A DNA stretch of 64,000 nt from Allosphingosinicella vermicomposti (GTDB taxonomy: Bacteria > Pseudomonadota > Alphaproteobacteria > Sphingomonadales > Sphingomonadaceae): positions 496,001 through 560,000 of the forward strand of contig NZ_PXYJ01000002.1 in the NCBI RefSeq assembly GCF_003012815.1. Direction: 5' to 3'. The position numbers were made by a program, and so were the translations under genes. The number at the start of each line of letters is the position of its first letter. Within the stretch, counting starts at the first letter, position 1. Shown piece by piece: positions 16,099 through 25,688 of the stretch. The notes below the pieces were generated by a model, which saw only the letters and a list, made by a program, of their open reading frames with translations, did not search any database and was not told where the DNA came from.

Positions 16099-19000
16099 TT
16101 AGAAGCTGAAACCGGCCGACAGCTTGTAAGTCCGCGGCGGGCCGTCCGTGCCATAGGCATTGAAGTTCCGCTCGCCGGTCCGGCTGTTGAAGCTGTTATA
16201 GTTCCGGTCGTTGAACAGATTGATGATGTCGGCACGCAGCCACACCCTCGTTTCGTTCGTAACGAACGGGAGGTTTATGTACTTGGTGAGCGCCACATCC
16301 ATCTGACGATAGCCCCACAGGTCGCCATTGCCGTCGGTTTCGACCGCAACGACGTCGCGCGAAAGCGGCTGCCCCGCCGTCGACACGATCTCCTTGAGCC
16401 ATTTCGGCGAGGCAATCTGGAACTTCGCTGCGAACGTCAGGTCTTCCATCACGTCGACCGTCCCGGCCATTACGAAGCGGTGATTGCGCACGCCGGTGGA
16501 CGGACGGAAGGGATAGTCGTCCATTGACGGGAAATCGAGGGAGAAGACCTCGTTGAACTGACGATTTTCCTCAGCATCCGTATAGGTATAGGTTGCGTCG
16601 ATGCTCCACGGCGAAGCCGGAGTGTAGCGTTTGATCAGCTTCAGATAGACGCTGTCCGCGCGCGTTTCGATGCCATTGTCGCCAATGATGATCGAACCGA
16701 AGGGGCTCGGCGGATTGCCGAACGGCGAGTCCGCATTGCCGGTCGCGGGGAAGAAGCTGCCGTCCGGACGGCGGTTGCCGAGCAGATAAGCAAAGCCGTC
16801 ATGGCTCGCCACGTGCGAATAGCCGAGTTCGAGATCGACAAGGTCGAAATTGCCGCGCACGCCCAGGCTGAACTGGTCGGAATAGGGCATCTTGAGGTCG
16901 TTGTTGATGAAGCGAAGCTCGCGGCCTGCACCAACCGGGACGCTTGCAATCAATTGCTCGCGACCCTCCGGCGTCAGGTAAATCGGGTTCCAGGCGATGC
17001 AAGTCGCGCTCGGCGTGCAGACATTGTCCGGATCGCCAAGGAAGTTGAAGGTCCGGCCCGCATAGACACCCTGACGCAGTTCCTGCTGAATGAAGTCGAA
17101 CTGAGTCCGGTCATAGGACCGGCCATAGCCGCCGAACAAAACAAACCGGCCATCTTCGTCGATTTCGTAGGAGAAGCCGACACGCGGCTGGAACGCACCG
17201 GTGAAAGCCTTTCGTTCGCTCCCCGTCGAGATGTAGTCGTTAATGTCATAGTCGGCATTGACGAGGTTCGGATAGTTCGCGGGCGAAACCGCAGCAACCT
17301 GAGCCGGATCATGCTCATAGTTCAGGAAGGCCGGGGTCCGCTCATAATCCCAACGAAGGCCGAGGTTCAGCGTCAGGCGATCCGTAACGTCCCAATCGTC
17401 TTGAACGTAAATCCCGAACTGGAAATTTTTGGAATCAATGCTTGGATCGGCGTCACCGATCGGCGCGCTGAAAGTCAAACGATACGGAATTTCATCGTTG
17501 AAAGGCGCGCCGGCCGGATTGTTGATATTGTAGATAAACAACGGGTTCGTGTTGTTACGCTCGTCGGCGTTCAACGTAATCCACTTCGCCTTTACGCCGG
17601 CCTTCAGCGTATGACCTTCAAAGCCGGTAAAGGTGAAGTCGTTCGACACCTGCCAACCGTTCTGCCCCTTATTCTGGAAGTTGCTGCCAGCGCCGAAGCG
17701 AAGGATATCGCCGCGACGTACCGAAGCGCCTTCCCGTAGAACCGCAGCGAACAGGGTCGTGTTGCCATTTTGGAACGGACGGGGACGCCAGTATACATCC
17801 TCATAGGCGACCTTGAAGTCATTGACCCAATTTTCGGCTGTATGCTCCCAGCGCGCGACACCGCGCCATTCCTGAACATCCGTTATGCTGCGCGTTTCGT
17901 AGGCATTGAACCCACTGTTGAACTGGTCACCATTTTCGTCGCGAAACTTGACGGAAAATTCGAACATGTCGTTCGATGTGGGCGCGAAATTGAGCTTTCC
18001 GAAATAGAGGTTCTCGTTAAACTCTTGGTTCTGCGGCCCGAAGAAGCCCTGATATTCGGACGGGAAGAATGTGATCGGCAGATCAAGGCCCGGCTCCACA
18101 TCTCGCGGATTGATCCGGCGCTTACCTTCATATGTCACGAAGAAGTGGAGGACATCCTTGATGATCGGGCCGCCCAATGCGCCGCCGAACTGAAGATCCT
18201 TGGTTTCAACCTTACCCGGATTATTGCCAAAAATCTCGATCGGGCGAGCGGCACGGAGATCCTGATTCGTGAAATCGACGAAACCCTGGCCGTGAAACTC
18301 GTTCGTGCCCGACTTCGTCACTGCCGTGATCGCGACAGAGCTTACCTGATCGAACTCCGCTTTGTAGTTCGAGCTGATGACGCGATATTCGCCAATCGCA
18401 AGCTGCGGGAACGGATTACCTTGCGTAGAATCCTGGCCAGTGACGCCATTCTTCAGCACATAATCTTTTTGGCCCACGCCATCGATGAAAACGTTGATAC
18501 TGCTGCTGTTCTGCGCGCCGCCCTGAAGCCGCGAATTGCCAGACTCATCCGTGATGAACTGCACACCCGGCGCAAGATCGGCGAAAGCGAGGAAGTTACG
18601 ATTGTTCTGCGGCAGCTGCTCGATCAGGCGCTGCGTGATGGTAGTACCCACTTCGCCGCCTTCCATGCCGCGAAGACGGGAGCCGGTGACGACGATGTCG
18701 CCGCTCTCAGTTTCCGTTGGAGCAGGCGCATCGGCGCCGCCGGTCGAAAGATCGAAATCGAGTTGCGCGTTCTGGCCGACGGTCAGCGTGAAAGGATCGG
18801 TCTGGCGCGTGCCGCTGCTGGTAACGATTTCCAGGCGGTATTCGCCAGGGCGAAGCGACGGCAGGTTATAGGTGCCGCCAGCAGAGACGGTCGCGACGCG
18901 GCGGTAGTTGGTGCCGGTTTCGATCGCGGTCACGCCGACAACATTGACACCTTCGTCGGTGGCGACATTGCCGCGTAGCGACGCGTTGCTGACCTGCGCA

Positions 19001-19101
19001 TGCGCCGGAACGACGGCTACGGCCGACATGGTACCGGCAAGCAGCAAAGCGGCTGCCAGCTTCGTTGCGCGGATTGATTTCGGTTGGATTGAAAGAGACA
19101 T
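16099..19101 (-). CDS. TonB-dependent receptor with carboxypeptidase-regulatory-like N-domain (OAR type)
   Basis: A 1000-residue outer-membrane receptor. The signal peptide ends PAHA-QV (about 35). Residues ~38-110 are a CarboxypepD_reg-like beta-sandwich (ASLRGNVATDEG ... YNLPSLRPGEYRLEI), then a plug (TGSRLRGMEGGEVGTT, LPQNNRNFLAFADLAPGVQF) and a 22-strand-type barrel ending YKLSAGFSF. This OAR/SusC-like architecture is typical of receptors for oligosaccharides or peptides. The start has a strong GGGGGAG site. The gene is upstream of the GH144-like lipoprotein and divergent from a GH3 glucosidase, so uptake of glucan oligosaccharides is the best guess. Confidence 0.93.
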   Translation of the reverse strand: MSLSIQPKSIRATKLAAALLLAGTMSAVAVVPAHAQVSNASLRGNVATDEGVNVVGVTAIETGTNYRRVATVSAGGTYNLPSLRPGEYRLEIVTSSGTRQTDPFTLTVGQNAQLDFDLSTGGADAPAPTETESGDIVVTGSRLRGMEGGEVGTTITQRLIEQLPQNNRNFLAFADLAPGVQFITDESGNSRLQGGAQNSSSINVFIDGVGQKDYVLKNGVTGQDSTQGNPFPQLAIGEYRVISSNYKAEFDQVSSVAITAVTKSGTNEFHGQGFVDFTNQDLRAARPIEIFGNNPGKVETKDLQFGGALGGPIIKDVLHFFVTYEGKRRINPRDVEPGLDLPITFFPSEYQGFFGPQNQEFNENLYFGKLNFAPTSNDMFEFSVKFRDENGDQFNSGFNAYETRSITDVQEWRGVARWEHTAENWVNDFKVAYEDVYWRPRPFQNGNTTLFAAVLREGASVRRGDILRFGAGSNFQNKGQNGWQVSNDFTFTGFEGHTLKAGVKAKWITLNADERNNTNPLFIYNINNPAGAPFNDEIPYRLTFSAPIGDADPSIDSKNFQFGIYVQDDWDVTDRLTLNLGLRWDYERTPAFLNYEHDPAQVAAVSPANYPNLVNADYDINDYISTGSERKAFTGAFQPRVGFSYEIDEDGRFVLFGGYGRSYDRTQFDFIQQELRQGVYAGRTFNFLGDPDNVCTPSATCIAWNPIYLTPEGREQLIASVPVGAGRELRFINNDLKMPYSDQFSLGVRGNFDLVDLELGYSHVASHDGFAYLLGNRRPDGSFFPATGNADSPFGNPPSPFGSIIIGDNGIETRADSVYLKLIKRYTPASPWSIDATYTYTDAEENRQFNEVFSLDFPSMDDYPFRPSTGVRNHRFVMAGTVDVMEDLTFAAKFQIASPKWLKEIVSTAGQPLSRDVVAVETDGNGDLWGYRQMDVALTKYINLPFVTNETRVWLRADIINLFNDRNYNSFNSRTGERNFNAYGTDGPPRTYKLSAGFSF

Positions 19102-19269
19102 CTTAACTCCCCCAGCATGGCAGCATCAGTGCTGCCTTGTTGTTGCGGGAGGCCCCATATTCTCTCTCGGGATCGCTTCCCAGTAAAATCGTGCGCCTAA
19201 TTTTAGTGCGCGTCCACCCTTTCAATCGAAAAGCTGAACCATGTGTCACCTTCGCAACATATATCGTTC

Positions 19270-19313
19270 ATGATCAAAGGGTTTGCCCTTGTGCCGAACC
19301 ACGCCTTGATCAT
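19270..19313. promoter_or_regulatory. inverted repeat, candidate operator between the TonB receptor and GH3
   Basis: Arms ATGATCAAAGG (19270-19280) and CCTTGATCAT (19304-19313) are inverted with one extra A. Each half contains the palindrome TGATCA. A small hairpin AAGGG-TTTG-CCCTT lies next to the left arm. It sits in the 288-base divergent promoter region, which is otherwise without features. The binding protein is unknown. Confidence 0.4.
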
Positions 19314-19389
19314 CCCTCCCCCCCTTCGCTAGAGCTACTCCGCAGGCCGCGCCCCGGCCCAGTTTTTTACATTTATTGGAGGACGTGAA

Positions 19390-21696
19390 ATGAGGGGGAG
19401 CAATCCTAATATCGGTATGCGGATCGGCGTTTGTCTGGCCGCCCTCGCTTGCGGCCTCGCGCCCATACCGGCCGCCGCACAGGATGCGGGGAAGCCCACC
19501 GCTGCGCAGACCCTCTACGCGCCCGATGCAAAGATGGACCGCTTCATTTCCGACCTCATCGCCAAGATGACGCTGGATGAAAAGATCGGTCAGCTTACCC
19601 TGTTCACCAGCGACTGGGACGTCACCGGTCCCACGATGCGCGAAGGCTATAAGCGGGACATCGCGGCTGGAAAAGTCGGCGCGATCTTCAACGCTTACAC
19701 CGCCAAATATACGCGCGATCTGCAGAAGGTCGCGGTCGAGCAGACCCGGCTCAAAATCCCCCTGCTATTCGGCTATGACGTGATCCACGGCCACCGCACG
19801 ATCTTCCCGATCTCGCTCGGTGAGGCCGCGACCTGGGATCTCGAAGCGATCGAAAAGGCCGCGCGTGTTTCGGCCGTCGAAGCATCCGCCGAGGGTCTCC
19901 ACTGGACCTTCGCCCCAATGGTCGACATCGCCCGCGATCCGCGCTGGGGCCGCGTGTCGGAAGGCGCAGGCGAAGACGTCTATCTCGGCAGCCTGATCGG
20001 GGCCGCCCGCGTGCGCGGCTTCCAGGGCAAGGATCTGAAGGCCACCGACACCCTGCTCGCCACCGTCAAGCATTTCGCCGCTTATGGTCAGGCGCAGGCG
20101 GGCCGCGACTATCACACGACCGACATGTCGGACCGCGAATTGCGCGACACCTATCTGCCGCCGTTCAAGGCGGCGCTCGATGCCGGCGCGGCCTCGTTCA
20201 TGACCTCGTTCAACGAACTGAACGGCATTCCTGCCACGGGCAACACCTATTTGCTGACCGACATCCTGCGCAAGGAGTGGGATTTCAAGGGCTTCGTCGT
20301 CACTGATTATACATCGATCAACGAGATGGTCCCGCACGGCTTTGCGCGCGATGAGGCTCACGCAGGCGAACTCGCCGTCAATGCGGGCGTCGATATGGAC
20401 ATGCAGGGCGCGGTGTTCATGAACCATCTGAAGGCATCGGTCGAAGCGGGCCGCGTCGCGCCCGCGCGCATCGACGAAGCCGTCCGCGATGTCCTTGAAA
20501 TGAAGTATCGCCTCGGCCTGTTCGAAGACCCCTATCGCTACAGCAATGAAAAGCGGGAAAAGGCCGCCATCTACAACCCCAAGCATCTCGAGGCCGCGCG
20601 CGACGTCGCTCGCAAGTCAATGGTGCTGCTGAAGAATGACGGCAACGTCCTGCCGCTCGCCAAGACAGCGAAGTCGATCGCCCTCATCGGCCCCCTTGCA
20701 GACAGCAAGGAAGACATGATTGGCAGCTGGTCCGCCGCGGGCGACCGCAAGGAAAAGCCGGTGACCGTCCTTCAGGGCCTGCGCGAAAAACTCGGCAAGA
20801 ATGCCGCGATCAACTTCGCCAAAGGCGCGAGCTACGAATTCAACGCTGGCGACAGCACCGATGGTTTCGCGGACGCGATCGCCGCCGCGCAGAAATCGGA
20901 CATGATCGTCGCTGTCATGGGCGAGAAGTGGGACATGACCGGCGAGGCCGCGAGCCGCACCGATCTCGACCTTCCCGGCAATCAGACCGCCCTGCTCAAG
21001 GAATTGAAGAAGCTCGGCAAGCCGATCGTCCTCGTCCTAATGAGCGGCCGTCCCAATTCGATCGCATGGGAAGCGGAGAATGCCGACGCCATCCTCCACG
21101 CCTGGTATCCGGGCACGATGGGCGGCCATGCGGTGGCAGACGTGCTGGTCGGTGATTACAACCCGTCGGCCAAGCTGCCGATCACCTTCCCCCGCAATGT
21201 GGGACAGGTGCCGATCTTCTACAACATGAAGAATACCGGCCGCCCGTACACGGCGGACAAGCAGGGTCAGAAATATCTGTCCCGCTATCTGAACACGCCC
21301 AATTCGCCGCTTTACCCGTTCGGCTACGGTTTGAGCTACACGACCTTCGGCTATTCGCCCGTGACGCTCGACAAAGCCTCCATCCGCCCGGGTGAGGCGC
21401 TGACCGCAAGTGTAACGGTGACCAACACCGGCAGTCGCGCCGGCGAGGAAGTGGTTCAGCTCTACGTCCAGGATCTGGTCGGATCGGTGACGCGGCCGGT
21501 ACGCGAACTGAAGCGCTTCGAGAAGGTGATGCTGAAGCCGGGCGAAGCGAAGACCCTGTCGTTCAAGCTTAGCGATAAGGATCTCGCCTTCCATCGCGCC
21601 GACATGAGCTACGGCGCGGAGGCGGGCGACTTCAAACTCTATGTCGGCACCTCATCCGATGCCACCAACCAGGCGGCGTTCACGCTCGCCGAATAA
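19390..21696 (+). CDS. bglX: GH3 beta-glucosidase, periplasmic (BglX-like)
   Basis: A 768-residue exported GH3 enzyme. GGAGG precedes the ATG. A signal peptide ends about residue 32 (IPAAA-QD). The N-terminal TIM barrel carries KHFAAYGQ and the nucleophile Asp in GFVVTDY (Asp306). The alpha/beta sandwich carries the likely acid/base Glu in MTGEAASR (Glu519). A C-terminal fibronectin-III-like domain (about 680-768: VTVTNTGSRAGEEVVQLYV) completes the BglX layout. It removes non-reducing glucose from beta-gluco-oligosaccharides. Placed divergently from an OAR-type TonB receptor and a GH144-like glucanase, it probably finishes digestion of the imported oligosaccharide. The symbol reflects architecture, not a proven orthology. 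Confidence 0.93.
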   Translation: MRGSNPNIGMRIGVCLAALACGLAPIPAAAQDAGKPTAAQTLYAPDAKMDRFISDLIAKMTLDEKIGQLTLFTSDWDVTGPTMREGYKRDIAAGKVGAIFNAYTAKYTRDLQKVAVEQTRLKIPLLFGYDVIHGHRTIFPISLGEAATWDLEAIEKAARVSAVEASAEGLHWTFAPMVDIARDPRWGRVSEGAGEDVYLGSLIGAARVRGFQGKDLKATDTLLATVKHFAAYGQAQAGRDYHTTDMSDRELRDTYLPPFKAALDAGAASFMTSFNELNGIPATGNTYLLTDILRKEWDFKGFVVTDYTSINEMVPHGFARDEAHAGELAVNAGVDMDMQGAVFMNHLKASVEAGRVAPARIDEAVRDVLEMKYRLGLFEDPYRYSNEKREKAAIYNPKHLEAARDVARKSMVLLKNDGNVLPLAKTAKSIALIGPLADSKEDMIGSWSAAGDRKEKPVTVLQGLREKLGKNAAINFAKGASYEFNAGDSTDGFADAIAAAQKSDMIVAVMGEKWDMTGEAASRTDLDLPGNQTALLKELKKLGKPIVLVLMSGRPNSIAWEAENADAILHAWYPGTMGGHAVADVLVGDYNPSAKLPITFPRNVGQVPIFYNMKNTGRPYTADKQGQKYLSRYLNTPNSPLYPFGYGLSYTTFGYSPVTLDKASIRPGEALTASVTVTNTGSRAGEEVVQLYVQDLVGSVTRPVRELKRFEKVMLKPGEAKTLSFKLSDKDLAFHRADMSYGAEAGDFKLYVGTSSDATNQAAFTLAE

Positions 21697-21735
21697 AGAT
21701 GGATGCCCCGGGCCGCGCGGCTCGGGGCTAATCCT

Positions 21736-22212
21736 TTAGAAACGGTAGTCGTTCAGTTCGAAATTGTAGATTTCGCCGTTCTTGGCGAAGCAGGTGAACG
21801 ACTTGATGCCGCTGCCGCTGTCGACATTGCCGAGATCGACGACGCCGCGCACGCGGTAAACGCCGTCGCGGCGATCGACATCGGTGATGTCGCGGACGCG
21901 GGCATCGTCATAACCGGCGCCACGTTCGGCTTCGTTGGTGCAGGTGTAGACCGCATCGCGCTTGGCGCGGTCGCGGCTGTCATAGCCGTAACCATAACCA
22001 TAATCGTCGCCGCTATCGCTCTTTGCAGCCGAAGCGATGGCCGCGATGCCGCCGATCAGCAGCAGGCCGCCGATGACGTCGCCTGCAGTCAACTTGTCGT
22101 TGCGATGATGATGGTTGCCCCAACGCCCCCGCGCTTCGGCCGGTGCGGCCGCGGCACCCGCCAGGAGCGCCGCCGCCATCACACCGCTCATCGCCTTACC
22201 GAAAATCCCCAT
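21736..22212 (-). CDS. small secreted protein of unknown function
   Basis: A 158-residue exported protein. The second ATG (22212) is chosen because GGAGGA lies five bases before it, inside the codons that the first ATG would use. The signal peptide is long and Ala-rich, ending AEARG. A hydrophobic Gly/Ile segment (GDVIGGLLLIGGIAAIASAA) is followed by a Tyr-Gly-Asp-rich linker. The end is a compact region with two cysteines (VYTCTNEAE, SFTCFAKNGEIYNFELNDYRF) that could form a disulfide. I do not recognise a named family. It sits between the GH3 gene and typA, reading towards the former. Confidence 0.75.
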   Translation of the reverse strand: MGIFGKAMSGVMAAALLAGAAAAPAEARGRWGNHHHRNDKLTAGDVIGGLLLIGGIAAIASAAKSDSGDDYGYGYGYDSRDRAKRDAVYTCTNEAERGAGYDDARVRDITDVDRRDGVYRVRGVVDLGNVDSGSGIKSFTCFAKNGEIYNFELNDYRF

Positions 22213-22300
22213 ATCGTCCTCCATGGCCGTTCATTCCGGCCCTGAAAACAAAATGCGCGCGCAAGACTTTCTGCGGGCTGAACGGGATTTTCAGCCCGGA

Positions 22301-24127
22301 TTAGCCCGCCGAGCGCGAGGCGCGCTTGCGTTCGTGCGGGTCGAGATGGCGCTTGCGAAGACGGATGCTCTTGGGCGTCACTTCGACCAGCTCGTCATCC
22401 TGAATGTAGGCGATCGCCTGTTCCAGCGTCATCTTGCGCGGCGGAGTGAGGCGGATGCCTTCGTCCTTGCCCGACGCGCGGAAGTTGGTGAGCTGCTTGG
22501 ACTTCAAGGGATTGACCTCGAGATCCTGCGTCTTCGCATTTTCGCCGATGATCATGCCCTGATAGAGCTTCTCATTCGGGGAAACGAAGAGGATGCCGCG
22601 CTCTTCCAAAGCATTGAGCGAATAAGCCACGGCCTCGCCCTGCTCCATCGAGATAAGCACGCCGTTCTGACGGCCGCTGATCGGACCCTTATGGGGACCA
22701 TATTTCTCGAACAGGCGGTTCATGATGCCGGTGCCGCGCGTGTCGGACAGGAATTCGCCATGATAGCCGATGAGGCCGCGTGAGGGCGCTGAGAAAGTGA
22801 GGCGCGTCTTGCCGCCGCCCGAGGGACGCATGTCGGTCATCTCGGCCTTGCGGAGCGACATCTTTTCGACAACCGTGCCGGAAAATTCATCGTCCACGTC
22901 GACGACGACGGTTTCATACGGCTCTTCGCGGCCGTTCGGGCCGTCGCGGAACAGCACGCGCGGGCGGCTGATTGAGAGTTCGAAGCCTTCGCGGCGCATG
23001 GTTTCGATAAGCACGCCAAGCTGCAATTCGCCGCGGCCCGCGACTTCATAAGCCTCGCCGCCCTGGGTTTCGGTGACGCGGATCGCGACATTGGTTTCGG
23101 CTTCACGCTCCAGCCGGTCGCGGATGACGCGGCTCTGGACCTTGTCGCCTTCCTTGCCCGCATAGGGGCTGTCGTTAACCGCGAAGCTCATGGCGAGCGT
23201 CGGCGGATCGATCGGGCGGGCGGGAACCGGCTCGGTCACGCCCGGCGCGGCGATGGTATTCGACACGGTCGCCTTGGTGAGGCCGGCGATGGCGACGATG
23301 TCACCCGCCTGCGCGCTTTCCACCGGCACGCGCTCCAGGCCGCGGAAGGCGAAAACCTTGGTCGCGCGGCCCGCTTCGACGTCATTGCCGTTCACGTCGA
23401 TCGCCTTGATCGGCATGTTGAGGTCGAGCTTGCCGCTCTCGATCCGGCCGGTGAGGATACGGCCGAGGAAGGGATCGCGATCGAGAAGGGTCGCGAGCAT
23501 CTTGAATTCGGCGCCGGTATCGAGGCCCGGCTCCGGCACATGGCCGACGATCTTTTCGAAGAGCGGCGTCAGGTCGCCCGAGCGCACGTCGTCGGTGAGG
23601 CCCGCATAGCCGTTGCGGCCCGACGCGTAGAGAACCGGGAAATCGAGCTGTTCGTCATTCGCGTCGAGCGAGAGGAACAGTTCGAACACTTCGTCCAGCA
23701 CTTCCGGCGCGCGGGCGTCCGGACGGTCGATCTTGTTGACGACGACGATCGGACGAAGGCCAAGGCCCAGCGCTTTGCCGGTGACGAACTTGGTCTGCGG
23801 CATCGGCCCTTCCGCGGCGTCGACGAGCAGGATCACGCCATCCACCATGGAAAGGATGCGCTCCACTTCGGCGCCGAAATCGGCGTGACCCGGCGTATCG
23901 ACGATGTTGATCCGCGTCGGCTCACCCTCGCCGCCCGTCCATTCGATGGAGGTGCACTTGGCGAGAATGGTGATCCCGCGTTCCTTTTCGAGATCGTTCG
24001 AATCCATCGCGCGCTCTTCCACGCGCTGATTGTCGCGGAAGGTGCCTGATTGGCGGAACAGCTGATCGACAAGGGTGGTCTTGCCGTGATCGACGTGGGC
24101 GATGATCGCCACGTTGCGGAGGCTCAT
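22301..24127 (-). CDS. typA: ribosome-associated GTPase TypA/BipA
   Basis: A 608-residue translational GTPase, the standard length when started at the ATG at 24127. An upstream open reading of 96 codons has no homology-like content and is left out. G motifs are [10 protein letters not shown] (P-loop), [14 protein letters not shown] and VNKIDRPDA. Elongation-factor-like domains III and V and the TypA-specific C-terminal domain ([26 protein letters not shown] in part) follow. TypA acts on the 50S subunit in ribosome assembly and in stress or low-temperature growth. A promoter-like sequence is seen just upstream. Confidence 0.97.
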   Translation of the reverse strand: MSLRNVAIIAHVDHGKTTLVDQLFRQSGTFRDNQRVEERAMDSNDLEKERGITILAKCTSIEWTGGEGEPTRINIVDTPGHADFGAEVERILSMVDGVILLVDAAEGPMPQTKFVTGKALGLGLRPIVVVNKIDRPDARAPEVLDEVFELFLSLDANDEQLDFPVLYASGRNGYAGLTDDVRSGDLTPLFEKIVGHVPEPGLDTGAEFKMLATLLDRDPFLGRILTGRIESGKLDLNMPIKAIDVNGNDVEAGRATKVFAFRGLERVPVESAQAGDIVAIAGLTKATVSNTIAAPGVTEPVPARPIDPPTLAMSFAVNDSPYAGKEGDKVQSRVIRDRLEREAETNVAIRVTETQGGEAYEVAGRGELQLGVLIETMRREGFELSISRPRVLFRDGPNGREEPYETVVVDVDDEFSGTVVEKMSLRKAEMTDMRPSGGGKTRLTFSAPSRGLIGYHGEFLSDTRGTGIMNRLFEKYGPHKGPISGRQNGVLISMEQGEAVAYSLNALEERGILFVSPNEKLYQGMIIGENAKTQDLEVNPLKSKQLTNFRASGKDEGIRLTPPRKMTLEQAIAYIQDDELVEVTPKSIRLRKRHLDPHERKRASRSAG

Positions 24128-24160
24128 GAATCTATCTTTCGGGTAAGGAATTTCGCCGCG

Positions 24161-24189
24161 CCTATACGCATAATATTGCGGCGCAACAA
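24161..24189 (-). promoter_or_regulatory. candidate sigma-70-type promoter of typA
   Basis: On the minus strand TTGTTG (complement of 24184-24189) and TATAGG (complement of 24161-24166) are separated by 17 bases. Initiation would fall about 25-30 nt upstream of the typA ATG. This is pattern-based only. Confidence 0.45.
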
Positions 24190-24467
24190 GGGCAGGATCG
24201 TGTTGGACGCCGTCGAGGGGAAGTTGATGAAATTGATGCTGTGGCGAAGTTTTCGCGGGTCGTAAACTTGGGTGGTCTGGAAGAGCGATGTGGTGCGTGA
24301 CAGGATCGATACGTCCGGCATGCCCTCGCCATCGCAGATTCAGGCCGTGTAGGAAAACTTTTCTTACGGGGCAGATTACTGACCGTTCCAGCATTCGGCG
24401 CCAATTCGGTAGCAACCTTTTTCATTCCATTTGCGGACGTTTGGAATCTTCGTAGGATCATTCATCC
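24190..24467. other. intergenic region upstream of typA and the HEPN-like gene
   Basis: Together with 24128-24160 this makes a gene-free stretch of about 340 bases, AT-richer than its surroundings, between divergent genes. Apart from the typA promoter candidate I see no RNA gene or strong palindrome in it. Confidence 0.4.
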
Positions 24468-25136
24468 ATGCTCACAGCTATGAGCGTCATGTGGCTTGAG
24501 GGAAAGATGTTGGAATTGAAGATTGGGAAGCCGGATGGCGCGATGGACTGGCTTACGTTTGTATCGTCGCTCGTCGGGTCGGTTGCTTGGCCTATAGCAG
24601 TATTCGCAATTGCCCTTCTATTCCGAGTGCAAATTAGGCAGTTGATTAATCGTATCAAGAAGCTATCGATGGGCGATAATTCGGTAGATTTTGGCGAGAA
24701 ACTGGATGAGGCCGAAGCAGAAGTTGTAACGGTAATTCCTGAGGGAGCCGCACCCGCACCAACTGCGTTACCCCTGCCCAACCAGCGCACCCAGCAACTT
24801 ATTGCGTTATCGCCAGCAGCTGCGGTCTTGGATTCGTGGCGCGTGATTGAACGCAAGACGCTCAAGATGGCTGAGCCATTTTATACAGCTGGATCGCCAA
24901 ATCGCGATGGCAAACGGGTGATTACTTTTCGTGGTGCGGTGAAAACTTTGTTCGAAATTGGGATGATCACGAGCAGCACCTACACCTTGCTCCTCGACCT
25001 TCAGCAACTTCGCAATGCGGCCGCGCATTACGATGACGTATCGAGGGCAGATGCAATACGATTCACGACCTTAGCAGAGGAGGTGCTGCGCTTCTTGGAT
25101 GGGTCAGACGTAATGCCGGACAAGCCCGATGTTTAA
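24468..25136 (+). CDS. membrane-anchored HEPN-like protein (DUF4145-like C-terminus)
   Basis: A 222-residue protein whose DNA is visibly less GC-rich than its neighbours. A single transmembrane helix lies at about residues 33-52 (SLVGSVAWPIAVFAIALLF). A basic stretch RIKKLS and an acidic/proline linker follow. The C-terminal ~110 residues are helical and contain LRNAAAH (Arg182, Asn183, His187). That fits the Rx4-6H signature of HEPN domains, found in DUF4145 proteins and in RNases of toxin and phage-defence systems. ATG codons at 24468, 24480 and 24507 are all possible starts. No partner antitoxin or nucleotidyltransferase is adjacent. RNase activity is a hypothesis; the domain may also be a non-catalytic sensor. 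Confidence 0.75.
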   Translation: MLTAMSVMWLEGKMLELKIGKPDGAMDWLTFVSSLVGSVAWPIAVFAIALLFRVQIRQLINRIKKLSMGDNSVDFGEKLDEAEAEVVTVIPEGAAPAPTALPLPNQRTQQLIALSPAAAVLDSWRVIERKTLKMAEPFYTAGSPNRDGKRVITFRGAVKTLFEIGMITSSTYTLLLDLQQLRNAAAHYDDVSRADAIRFTTLAEEVLRFLDGSDVMPDKPDV

Positions 25137-25391
25137 GCAATAAACACGATTATCAATCGCCGATTACAAGCATTGGCCATGTGTCGCTAACCATACATTC
25201 GGCTCTAGAAGCTCTATCTTCACCGAAGGTCCGTGCCTCCCATTAGCACCGCGCTTCTGTCCTGCCTCCTCTCTGCGAAGGCATCAGCATAGATGGGGAA
25301 CGGCACGCCAACATGAATGTTCTACGGCCATATTCATTGGCTATAAACGCCTCAAGGCTGCGTGCCGGTGTGGTTCGAAGGGGACAGTTGC

Positions 25392-25661
25392 GTGCTTATC
25401 TTCCTTATTCTGGCTCAGGCCGCAGCATCCCCTCCCGACATCGAAATTTCCGCGAGCGTTCGCGCGCGATCGTTGACGATATCGAAGCGTGGTGATGCGG
25501 CGCTGACGGTTCGAACCGATCCGGAGGGTGCCAATATCGTCGATGTGAGGGCGCCGAAGGCGAACGGACGCAAGACGATCAAGAATGTTTCCGCCACTGT
25601 CCACGCAGAGGGGCGGATCGCCGATCCGGGGGCACGGACGGAACATGCATCGCCGCAGTGA
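25392..25661 (+). CDS. small secreted protein of unknown function
   Basis: An 89-residue product starting at a GTG (25392) with an AGGGGA site before it. An earlier GTG at 25362 would add ten residues and spoil the signal peptide. The N-terminus MLIFLILAQAAAS is a short signal sequence. The rest (SVRARSLTISKRGDAALTVRTDPEGANIVDVRAPKANG, in part) looks like one beta-sandwich repeat. No family is recognised. It stands 27 bases upstream of the next secreted unknown, so the two are probably co-transcribed. Confidence 0.6.
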   Translation: MLIFLILAQAAASPPDIEISASVRARSLTISKRGDAALTVRTDPEGANIVDVRAPKANGRKTIKNVSATVHAEGRIADPGARTEHASPQ

Positions 25662-25688
25662 CGCTGCGGTTATAACAGGGAGAAGAGT

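Noticed and set aside
16801-18978. Plus-strand ORFs opposite the OAR-type TonB receptor
   Set aside because: Shadows of the minus-strand receptor; no ribosome site or recognisable protein family.
24128-24415. N-terminal extension of 96 codons on TypA
   Set aside because: The ATG at 24127 begins the canonical [18 protein letters not shown] and gives the standard 608 residues; the extension has no family-like content.
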